Source: an uncultured Allomuricauda sp.
GTDB taxonomy: Bacteria > Bacteroidota > Bacteroidia > Flavobacteriales > Flavobacteriaceae
Assembly (NCBI RefSeq): GCF_947499695.1
Contig: NZ_CANMPQ010000002.1
Location: 62,001-126,000, forward strand
DNA length: 64,000 bases
Direction of reading: 5' to 3'
Shown: positions 27,617-35,520 of the stretch, one piece after another
Position numbering within the stretch: position 1 is the stretch's first letter
How the letters are laid out: each line of letters opens with the position of its first letter
The notes under the pieces: generated by a model
Seen by the model: the letters and a program-made list of their open reading frames with translations, nothing else
Database searches by the model: none
Told to the model about the DNA's origin: nothing
Position numbers and translations under genes: made by a program

Positions 27617-29995
27617 CTAAGACTTAAGTTCTTCCATCAAATCTTCATATGTATAGGTACGTTCAGACTTGGTGTCCTTATCCTTCGTATAGAGAATCTC
27701 AGCTCTAATGGCTTTCAACCCGGTTACCCCTTGCAATCCTTCCAATTCTACAATTTCGATATTGTTGGTAAAGTAACCTTTGGATTTTAGGAATTTGATA
27801 TAGCGCATATACTCCTTCTCGTCCTTTCTTTGACTATAGACAATGGCCAATTTCCCTTTTTGTGTCAAACGTTCATTGGTTCCCTTGATATAAGATTTAT
27901 CAATTCGTTTTTTGATAATCTCATATCTGGCGTTATAAGTGCCATCCACATCAAACCTCTTTTCGTCCATTCTAAAACGAATGGCCAATGATGTGCTGTA
28001 CACTAATATCAGGGAGGCAACATCCAATTTTACAGGCAACTTAGGCTTTAGCGCGTAGTACTTGTTTTCCATATCGCACATAACCTGCAATTGCCATAAT
28101 CGGAGATTGCTCAGATAAAGTTCATCAAAGTTTCTATCATTGGCGATAGAACTTCCGATGTACATATTATGTTCCACCCCATCCGTTTTGTAACGCTCAA
28201 AATAATGCGGGAACATCTCTTGGGCATCTACTTGTTTTTTGTCCAATAAGGCTGCCAATTCCATATTGGCCTCCATTACACTATTATCGTAATTACGGCG
28301 ATGGTCATAATAGGATTCGGTACTCTCGTCTATTTGATCTTCATAAGCATCGACCAACATTGATATTTCTTCATTCTCCCCTTTTAAGTGCTTGAAAACG
28401 GGAGCTATTTCTTCTTTGACAAAATCAAATATGGCTTGTTCAGTGTGAGTGTACAATGCTTCTTTTACCTCCTCAAGGTACGTGTTCACCCTAAACATAA
28501 GTTCCTCATAAATGGGCAACTTGAATTTTTTAAACGCAACATCCAAAACTCCCATTATTTCAGAAAGCTGGATCATAAGATCCCTTTGGATCGAAAGGTT
28601 TCTTTGTTTTGAAGACTCCTTGATATCAATTTGACCGTATAGCGGATATACATCTTTAAAAACAATTTCCTTAAAAACAGGATGATTCCCTACAAGTTCA
28701 TCACCCATAAATCGTTTAGCCTCTTCTTGGAATTTCCAATACACCGAGGAGTGTACCGTGGTACATTCATGCTGAATAATGGCATCGATCAGGTTTTCTT
28801 CTTCTTCAATAGATCGAAGCACTGCAGAAACGATAAACGGCATCACATCTTCCAATTTATTGGCATTGATACTGTTCAACTCGTTGATGGTGTTAGATAC
28901 CAGCTCCAAAACACCCAATAAATTACCATCACTAGCTATGGGAGCTAAAATGGCACTTTTTATCCCTTGCTCATGGAGGTTTTTATAGGGCTGTTCACCC
29001 TTTGATCTTTTAAAATATTTTTCCACATTGGAGATGGCAAAGTAGGTGTTCTCCTTAAATAGCTTTTCGTGCGAATAACTGCATAACATATGATCACACG
29101 ACTCCATATCCTTTCCTTTAAGGATATAACTTTCTATTCCCTTTCCATATATTTTAAGAAACCTATTGGTATTGGAATCATAGCCTGAAAAACCAACATT
29201 TATTTTTCTGAGATTGAAAAGCGACCTAAAGGTTTCCTGAAAGCTGTCCATAAAGTTCTCATTCGCCCTTTTATTGCTTCCAATTAAGGTGGACTTAATT
29301 TCCGAGATGGAATGTTCAGCGGTAACATCGAACATATTTGAAATCACAAATCCTTTTGAGATGAAACTATTCGGTGGAATCTTCTCTTTCCAAAGATCAA
29401 GATTGTCAAAATTCTCAAGTAGTTCATCAACATCTGTTTGAGAAAGTTCCTTCGCTTTTTCGGTTGGAACAATCTCCATAAAGTCAGCATTGTAAAGAAT
29501 TCTATAATGCCGCATTACACCATTGGCATCTGGAATGTCATAAAACAATGGCCTTTTAAAATCCAGTTTAAATCCGTAGTAAAAGCTCAACACCACGGTA
29601 CACCTCATAATGTAATCAACATTCTGGGGCATATTGCGGATTTGAAGTTCAAACCCTTCACCCGCATTTTTTAATATACTTTGAAAACGTTCAGAAGAAT
29701 TAAAGAATAAATTCTCATACGGAACGGAAACCGTTTTGATCTCATTTTTTGTAAGTACAGGTGAAAACGTATCGGCCAAAATAATGCCGATTACATCCTT
29801 GTGCTTATGCAATAGTTTATGATCACTGAAGCCCTCCCTGAGTTCAGGGTACGGCGCTTGTGCATCAAGTATATACTTAGCTCTTTCAGCTAGATATTTG
29901 TCCTTGCCTTTTAGTTGTTCATCGTAGTGTTGCAACAACTTGTTGAAACTAACCAGATGCAACATGGGACTCTCTGCCTGGTAATTCTGCTCCAT
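27617..29995 (-). CDS. GAF-domain protein, large cytoplasmic, function unknown
   Basis: This 792-residue protein has no signal peptide or membrane segment. A GAF-like domain occupies about residues 250-400, ending with GIKSAILAPIASDGNLLGVL and then an ELNSINANKLEDVMPFIVSAV helix. The flanking regions, about 1-240 and 400-792, are helical and unfamiliar. They include a charged segment in the 500-570 region and a C-terminal KSERTYTYEDLMEELKS tail. GAF domains bind small molecules or cyclic nucleotides. No HTH, kinase, GGDEF or cyclase output domain is evident. Its stop lies only two bases from that of the HD-PycTM gene (convergent). Possibly a sensor with a novel output. Confidence 0.7.
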   Translation of the reverse strand: MEQNYQAESPMLHLVSFNKLLQHYDEQLKGKDKYLAERAKYILDAQAPYPELREGFSDHKLLHKHKDVIGIILADTFSPVLTKNEIKTVSVPYENLFFNSSERFQSILKNAGEGFELQIRNMPQNVDYIMRCTVVLSFYYGFKLDFKRPLFYDIPDANGVMRHYRILYNADFMEIVPTEKAKELSQTDVDELLENFDNLDLWKEKIPPNSFISKGFVISNMFDVTAEHSISEIKSTLIGSNKRANENFMDSFQETFRSLFNLRKINVGFSGYDSNTNRFLKIYGKGIESYILKGKDMESCDHMLCSYSHEKLFKENTYFAISNVEKYFKRSKGEQPYKNLHEQGIKSAILAPIASDGNLLGVLELVSNTINELNSINANKLEDVMPFIVSAVLRSIEEEENLIDAIIQHECTTVHSSVYWKFQEEAKRFMGDELVGNHPVFKEIVFKDVYPLYGQIDIKESSKQRNLSIQRDLMIQLSEIMGVLDVAFKKFKLPIYEELMFRVNTYLEEVKEALYTHTEQAIFDFVKEEIAPVFKHLKGENEEISMLVDAYEDQIDESTESYYDHRRNYDNSVMEANMELAALLDKKQVDAQEMFPHYFERYKTDGVEHNMYIGSSIANDRNFDELYLSNLRLWQLQVMCDMENKYYALKPKLPVKLDVASLILVYSTSLAIRFRMDEKRFDVDGTYNARYEIIKKRIDKSYIKGTNERLTQKGKLAIVYSQRKDEKEYMRYIKFLKSKGYFTNNIEIVELEGLQGVTGLKAIRAEILYTKDKDTKSERTYTYEDLMEELKS

Positions 29996-30109
29996 ACAAT
30001 CTTAGTCGAGGTTGAGCTTGTAAAGTTACAAAAAGAAAAAATGCGCAGTTGTTAAGGGAATCCTTATGGATTTGTTGGCATTTTTTGGATATTTAGTAAA
30101 AATTGTTCC

Positions 30110-31006
30110 ATGTCCTCCAGTTTCAGGTTAGATAGAGCGTACCAAAAGGCAAAAACCATCCTTTTTGATGACGATTCGAAATTTATTTTCTTCAGTGATT
30201 GTCATAGGGGCGACAACAGTTTTGCCGATGATTTTGCGAACAACCGTAATATTTATTTTCATGCACTGAGTCATTATTATAGGAATGATTTTCAGTATTG
30301 TGAGCTTGGTGATGGTGATGAGCTTTGGGAAAATTTACACTTCGAATCCATATTTGAAGCTCATAAGAATGTCTTTCAATTATTGCGAAAATTCCATTTG
30401 GAAAATAAACTCCATATGGTATGGGGGAACCATGATATGGTTTATAGGCAAAAGTCCTATGTTGATAAGCATCTGTCGAGTTATTTTGAACCTATAGAAG
30501 ATACCGACAAAGAGCTTTTCCAGGGAATTACTTATAATGAAGCACTTATCTTAAAACATAAAGATACTCAGCAAGAATTATTTTGTACCCACGGTCATCA
30601 AGCTGATTGGTGGAACTATGTTTGCTGGCGAATTGGACGTTTTTTAGTGCGAATTCTATGGAAACCATTACAAGTTGTTGGAATTGCAGACCCTACTAGT
30701 CCTGCTAAAAACTATAAAGAACTTATTCGAATTGAAAAGCGAATAAAAAAATGGATTCTGAAAAATAACCTTAGAATAACCATTGCGGGGCACACGCATA
30801 GACCAAGATTTCCAGAACCAGGCCAAATCCCTTTTTTTAATGACGGAAGTTGTGTTCACCCTCGAAGTGTTACCGGAATTGAAATCGAAAATGGAGAGAT
30901 TTCTTTGATTAAGTGGCATATTTCCACCAAAGAAGATGGAACACTCCAGATTGTTCGGGTTTTATTAGAGGGTCCTGAAAAACTGAAGGACTACATCGAA
31001 AAGTGA
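30110..31006 (+). CDS. Calcineurin-like metallophosphoesterase (cytoplasmic)
   Basis: This 298-residue protein has no signal peptide. The complete two-metal phosphoesterase pattern is present: D30/H32 (SDCHRGD), D68/D70 (GDGDE), G106-N107-H108-D109, H161/H163 (THGHQAD) and H228/H230 (GHTHRP). It should hydrolyse a phosphomonoester or phosphodiester; relatives include UDP-diacylglucosamine hydrolase-like and nucleotide phosphatases, but I cannot name the substrate. It is distinct from the barrel-fused enzyme at 22657-26370. The next gene, a membrane AraC regulator, starts one base after its stop, so they are co-expressed. Confidence 0.88.
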   Translation: MSSSFRLDRAYQKAKTILFDDDSKFIFFSDCHRGDNSFADDFANNRNIYFHALSHYYRNDFQYCELGDGDELWENLHFESIFEAHKNVFQLLRKFHLENKLHMVWGNHDMVYRQKSYVDKHLSSYFEPIEDTDKELFQGITYNEALILKHKDTQQELFCTHGHQADWWNYVCWRIGRFLVRILWKPLQVVGIADPTSPAKNYKELIRIEKRIKKWILKNNLRITIAGHTHRPRFPEPGQIPFFNDGSCVHPRSVTGIEIENGEISLIKWHISTKEDGTLQIVRVLLEGPEKLKDYIEK

Positions 31007-31007
31007 G

Positions 31008-32168
31008 ATGGATACTATTCAGCACATTATAGATCAAATCCCCATTCGACATAATCTTGCTTCGTATATTATGTTTTTGGGTGTTGTCCAAGCCTATTTT
31101 TTGGGATTGGTCATTTTTATCCGTTCCAAAAAAAATTCGGCCATACGAATATTTGGGTGGTCTTTGCTGTTTCAAGCTCTGGTATGCACCGACACCCTTT
31201 TATGTTATACAGGGCTCATTAAATATTTGATACACTTCAATGATTCCACAGAAGTTTTTGTGCTGTTAATTGCACCAACCATCTATTTTTTTGTGTATTC
31301 CCTATTGAAAAGAAAACCCATTACCTTTAAAAAGCACTGGGTACACTTTCTGGTTCCCTTACTCTATTTTGTCTCTCAAATGGGGTACTTTCTTAATCCA
31401 ATTTCGGTAAAATTAAATGCATATTTAGATGCATATCATGATAACATTCCCATGGTGGCAGTTCCGGATTCGGTTACCTATGAATATCAGTGGGTCAAAG
31501 ATGAATTCCGCTGGATTATGCTCATAAGTTTCGCATTTTACCTGATTCTCAGTGGGATAATCGTATACAAAAGAAAAAAACAGAAGAAATTACCCACCCA
31601 AAAAATCAAGATAGATAAGTATGTGTTTACCAAGAACACAATCTTGTTACTGATCCTATTGTTGGCGATAGTTTTTACAGTCTACTTGCAATATGAGGAT
31701 GATGGTGGTGATCATTTCATTGTCATTTTTGTAGGGGCAATAGCCTTTATGAGTTCTTTCTTTGTTTTATCGGAATCCAGATTTTTTGAAAATTCATGGA
31801 TTGCGGATAAGTACGAGACCCTCCCCAGTGATTCACTGTCGTTTCAAGATATAGAAGCTTATGTTTCCGAGCACGATTACTTTTTGAATCAAAACTCATC
31901 ACTAAAAGATTTATCCGAAAAACTGGAAATCAGTCCAAATTCCCTTTCCAGATCCATTAATATGGAAACCGGATTCAATTTTAATGACTATCTAAATCAA
32001 AAAAGAGTAAACAGTGCCAAGGAAAGACTGCGAGACTCTTCTTTTTCTAACTTGACGATTGAAGCTATAGGCAATTTAGTTGGATTTAGCTCAAAATCAG
32101 CATTTTACAATGCCTTTAAAAAGCACACAGGGCATTCTCCTTCTGCTTTCTTAAAACAAAAAACCTAG
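31008..32168 (+). CDS. Membrane-bound AraC-family regulator
   Basis: The 386-residue protein has about seven or eight hydrophobic segments in residues 15-255 (for example YIMFLGVVQAYFLGLVIFI and TILLLILLLAIVFTVYL). A cytoplasmic AraC helix-turn-helix follows at about 290-386 (LKDLSEKLEISPNSLSRSIN ... TIEAIGNLVGFSSKSAFYNA ... TGHSPSAFLKQ). Such 7TM-AraC proteins are common one-component membrane sensors in Bacteroidota. It starts one base after the phosphoesterase stop and precedes the acyltransferase by about 100 bases. That gap contains an imperfect inverted repeat it could bind (inference). Confidence 0.9.
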   Translation: MDTIQHIIDQIPIRHNLASYIMFLGVVQAYFLGLVIFIRSKKNSAIRIFGWSLLFQALVCTDTLLCYTGLIKYLIHFNDSTEVFVLLIAPTIYFFVYSLLKRKPITFKKHWVHFLVPLLYFVSQMGYFLNPISVKLNAYLDAYHDNIPMVAVPDSVTYEYQWVKDEFRWIMLISFAFYLILSGIIVYKRKKQKKLPTQKIKIDKYVFTKNTILLLILLLAIVFTVYLQYEDDGGDHFIVIFVGAIAFMSSFFVLSESRFFENSWIADKYETLPSDSLSFQDIEAYVSEHDYFLNQNSSLKDLSEKLEISPNSLSRSINMETGFNFNDYLNQKRVNSAKERLRDSSFSNLTIEAIGNLVGFSSKSAFYNAFKKHTGHSPSAFLKQKT

Positions 32169-32198
32169 GTTTTTTTCTCCAGAATTACAATTCAAGAC

Positions 32199-32223
32199 GT
32201 ATCGTCCCGTAAAAATCGGATAC
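32199..32223. promoter_or_regulatory. Inverted repeat upstream of the acyltransferase gene
   Basis: GTATC and GATAC, together with inner CCG and CGG, form an imperfect inverted repeat across 25 bases. It lies 17 bases before a -7-like AATCTTTG. It could be an operator, for example for the neighbouring membrane AraC protein. Assigned by symmetry only. Confidence 0.3.
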
Positions 32224-32265
32224 TTTTCAAAGGCATCCCCAATCTTTGCCCAAAGTTTATTCATC

Positions 32266-33399
32266 ATGAAAAATCACATCAGGCGGTACGATCTAGATTG
32301 GCTCAGAGTAATTGTTTTTGCACTACTTATTTTCTATCATGTGGGCATGTTCTTTGTTCCATGGGGATGGCATGTCAAAAATAGTGTACTGTATGATTGG
32401 TTGCGGTGGCCCATGATATTTCTCAACCAATGGCGTTTACCTATTCTATTTGTTATTTCCGGGATGGGCACATACTATGCCTTGGGCAAAAGAAGTGTCT
32501 GGAAATTTAATTTGGAACGCTATCTACGTCTGGGTATTCCCTTAGGTGTTGGCATGCTATTAATTGTTCCTCCCCAAGTATATTTTGAACGATTGGCAAA
32601 CGGACAATTTTCCGGTTCTTTTTTGGAGTATTACTCAACGATCGCCTTCGAAGGCATCTATCCAGAGGGAAATATAAGCTGGCACCATTTATGGTTTCTG
32701 CCTTATCTTTTCCTATTCTCCTTGGTGCTTTCACCATTATTGGTATACCTGAGACGCCAGAACAGTAAATTCATTGAATGGATCCAAAAATGGATTCAAA
32801 AACCGTTAGGTCTTTACATTTTTATTGTTCCCTTGTACCTGCTTGAAGTTTTTGTTGAGCCCTTTTTTGATATTACACATGCCTTGATAGACGACTGGTT
32901 CAACTTCAGTTTTAGCATGGTGCTTTTTTTCTATGGGTTTGTTTTGGTACGAAGCGGGAATATGTTCTGGGCCAGTCTTCAAAACATAAAAAAGAAAGCG
33001 CTTGCCCTTGGCATGATTGCCTTTTCAGGTCAGGTTTTAATATGGCTCTTTTTGGAGGATGGGTATGTAGTTCATTGCACAGAGGCCCTTTTAAAAGTAA
33101 CAAACATTTGGTCCTGGATTCTGGTCCTTTTTGCCTATGCTGCTCAATATCTCAATAAACCGAGTGGAAAATTGACTTATGCCAACAGGGCAGTGTATCC
33201 CTTTTACATTTTGCACCAAACCATTACTGTGGCAATAGCCTATTATCTAATTGATATGGATTGGGGATTGTTACCCAAAAGCTTTATCCTAATAGCTGGG
33301 ACTTTTGGGTTAAGCTGGCTTATTTATGATTTAATTATTCTTCGAATATCCTTCCTACATCCTTTGTTTGGATTGAAAAAAAGTACAGTAAAAACTTAA
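32266..33399 (+). CDS. Acyltransferase family 3 membrane protein
   Basis: This 377-residue protein has about ten transmembrane segments. The opening RRYDLDWLRVIVFALLIFYHVG is the classic acyltransferase-3 start, with catalytic-type His in the first membrane helix. NISWHHLWFLPYLFLFSLVL carries the second conserved block. Family members transfer acetyl, succinyl or other acyl groups onto surface glycans or glucans (OpgC/OafA type). Substrate unknown. It follows the membrane AraC gene and may be its target. Confidence 0.88.
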   Translation: MKNHIRRYDLDWLRVIVFALLIFYHVGMFFVPWGWHVKNSVLYDWLRWPMIFLNQWRLPILFVISGMGTYYALGKRSVWKFNLERYLRLGIPLGVGMLLIVPPQVYFERLANGQFSGSFLEYYSTIAFEGIYPEGNISWHHLWFLPYLFLFSLVLSPLLVYLRRQNSKFIEWIQKWIQKPLGLYIFIVPLYLLEVFVEPFFDITHALIDDWFNFSFSMVLFFYGFVLVRSGNMFWASLQNIKKKALALGMIAFSGQVLIWLFLEDGYVVHCTEALLKVTNIWSWILVLFAYAAQYLNKPSGKLTYANRAVYPFYILHQTITVAIAYYLIDMDWGLLPKSFILIAGTFGLSWLIYDLIILRISFLHPLFGLKKSTVKT

Positions 33400-33412
33400 T
33401 TTTTCGGAGTTA

Positions 33413-34675
33413 TTAAACACGTTTTGCCAAAGTTTTCATGGCATCAACAAAGACATCAAGTTCTTTAGTGGTGGTATAAATATTCGGGGTAATTCGACAA
33501 CCAACCACATTGCCTTCATCAATGGCAACTGTCCAAATCTTGAATTCTTCGAGCAAGGTTTCTGCCAAGTCTTTGGGTTTCATATGTGAGATTCCAACAT
33601 TGGCAATACCACAGCTCCGATGTTCTTCCACAGGTGTGTTAACCACAATATTGGGTATATTTCGAAGCTCATTGCTCCAATACCGTTGTAAATATCGTAG
33701 CCGTTTTTCCTTCCGATGAATTCCCATTTTATGCAAATAATCCAAGGCTTCGTTAATTGCTAAATAAATTTGTACCGGATTGGTTCCTGTATGATTTAAC
33801 CGAAGAATATCTTGCGGTTCCCTTCCATGCTCTGCAAACAAGGGCCATATTTTGGGAATGTTCTTTTTGGCAACATGCAGCAAGCCCACCCCTAACGGAG
33901 CATTCAGCCATTTGTGAAGGCTTGACCCATAATAATCGCAATTCAATTCCGAAATATTAACATCAATATGACCTACGGCATGGGCTCCATCCACCATTAC
34001 CTCCACTCCATGTTTGTGAGCCATATCACAGATTTTGCGAATAGGAAGTATGTGTCCGGTAATATTGATCATATGACAAACCATCAACAATTTTGTCCTT
34101 GGCGTTATCTGTGATTCATACAAAGCAACTATTTCTTCGTCCGATTCGGGGTGATTTGGCACGGAAATCACTTTACAAACCACTCCATACCGATTCTGTA
34201 TCAGGTCGAAGTGATCTCGCATAGCGCCATAATCCTGATGTGCAAAAATTGCTTCATCCCCTTCCTTCCAGGGAAAACCTCCAATAACAAGATCCAAAGA
34301 TTCTGTAGTGTTTCTGGTAATTATCAAAGTTTCAGGGTCACATCCTACGAATGATGCCAATTTAGAGGCTACTTGTTCCTTATTTTCCCATTGTACGGTA
34401 CGCATATAATAGGAACCCTCATAATTTACCATTTGGGTATGTTCCCATAATTTGTTCAATACGGGAGTCGGGGTAATGCAGTAATAACCATTTTCCAAAT
34501 TGATATAATCAGGCTTTAGCTTAAAGTCTTGTCTGATACGTTCCCAGAACCCATCTTCTTCCGGATGTGGATAAGGAAGTTCTTTTGATTTGTTTTGCCC
34601 ATGCGCTGCAATAGGTAGAAAAGGCACCACCATACTGGCTCCGCCCAAATACTTTAAAAATTGTCTTTTTTCCAT
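33413..34675 (-). CDS. Class-V aminotransferase-fold PLP enzyme (isopenicillin-N-epimerase-like), apparently exported
   Basis: The 420-residue protein has a fold-type-I PLP domain with TRNTTESLDLVI (phosphate-binding region), VDGAHA (D229 to pair with the PLP ring nitrogen) and SSLHKW (K255, Schiff-base lysine). This matches the CefD/NifS-like class-V group. The N-terminus, MEKRQFLKYLGGASMVVPFL up to AHG, resembles a twin-arginine signal with KR in place of RR, suggesting export of a folded, cofactor-loaded enzyme (inference). Possible reactions are epimerisation, transamination or desulfuration. It is convergent with the acyltransferase, 13 bases apart, and its substrate is unknown. Confidence 0.85.
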   Translation of the reverse strand: MEKRQFLKYLGGASMVVPFLPIAAHGQNKSKELPYPHPEEDGFWERIRQDFKLKPDYINLENGYYCITPTPVLNKLWEHTQMVNYEGSYYMRTVQWENKEQVASKLASFVGCDPETLIITRNTTESLDLVIGGFPWKEGDEAIFAHQDYGAMRDHFDLIQNRYGVVCKVISVPNHPESDEEIVALYESQITPRTKLLMVCHMINITGHILPIRKICDMAHKHGVEVMVDGAHAVGHIDVNISELNCDYYGSSLHKWLNAPLGVGLLHVAKKNIPKIWPLFAEHGREPQDILRLNHTGTNPVQIYLAINEALDYLHKMGIHRKEKRLRYLQRYWSNELRNIPNIVVNTPVEEHRSCGIANVGISHMKPKDLAETLLEEFKIWTVAIDEGNVVGCRITPNIYTTTKELDVFVDAMKTLAKRV

Positions 34676-34872
34676 ATCCTTATGAATTTCAAAATACCCC
34701 TAAAACTTGTAAACCATTAAGTTACGATATTCGACTGCAGATGTCCAAGTTTTATCCAGAAAGAGATTTGAGGACTCCCCTTATATCGAAAATTGAACAC
34801 ATTTAACAGCTATTTATCACTCCTGTGGCAAGGTATTTGTTAACTTTAAATCAACGTATCGACCAAGTTGCT

Positions 34873-35520
34873 ATGAAAAATCTTGTTCTATTGTTATCCT
34901 TTTTGGTCTTTGGAGCTTCTGCTCTGCAGGCTCAAGGCGATATTCCTACCACTCGACCTTTAAAAATAGGAGAGAACAACAACTTGGATATTAAATCCAG
35001 TAATCAAGGTACTTCATTACGTATTCCTTCGGTAATTGACGAGAACCTGGCATCCAAAAATAATACGCCCGAGGTGAAAATGTTACCTGACAGAAATCTA
35101 AAGCAAGCTGGGTTTGATTTAAAAATAAGACCACGATTTCTTGAAAATTACGATGAAAGTAAGGTAAGTGAACTTGCTGGAGGTGACATTCATTTCGGTG
35201 ATGTCAATACCAAATCGAATGCAGTTCAAATAATCATTAGGGATTTTGGGAGAGTTGATGGAGATAGAATTCGACTTTTCCATGACCAAACCGTTGTTTA
35301 TAAGAACATTTTATTATCAGGAGCATTTAAAAAAGTAAATGCAACACTTCAAGAAGGATTTAATTTATTTGAATTTGAAGCTCTTAATCAAGGAGAAGTT
35401 GGTTATAATACTGCACAATTTGTTATAATTGATGCAGAAAACAAAGTGTTATATAATAATTTTTGGAATCTTCGAATTAAAGACAAAGCTAGCATTATAG
35501 TGGTCAAAGAAGCGGAATAA
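34873..35520 (+). CDS. Secreted protein of unknown function
   Basis: I place the start at the ATG at 34873, which gives a clean signal peptide (LVLLLSFLVFGASALQAQ). The in-frame GTG at 34825 would add 16 polar residues. The 215-residue product is secreted, with no lipobox. Its second half (about 95-205) alternates hydrophobic strands (NAVQIIIRDFGRVDGDRIRL, VNATLQEGFNLFEFEA), suggesting a small beta-sandwich. I do not recognise the family. Its stop codon directly abuts the penicillin-acylase stop on the other strand. Confidence 0.65.
   Translation: MKNLVLLLSFLVFGASALQAQGDIPTTRPLKIGENNNLDIKSSNQGTSLRIPSVIDENLASKNNTPEVKMLPDRNLKQAGFDLKIRPRFLENYDESKVSELAGGDIHFGDVNTKSNAVQIIIRDFGRVDGDRIRLFHDQTVVYKNILLSGAFKKVNATLQEGFNLFEFEALNQGEVGYNTAQFVIIDAENKVLYNNFWNLRIKDKASIIVVKEAE

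Noticed and set aside
26424..31006. A complete Pycsar defence operon
   Set aside because: Only the effector-type module is present. No pyrimidine cyclase is recognisable, and the neighbouring genes are convergent or unrelated.
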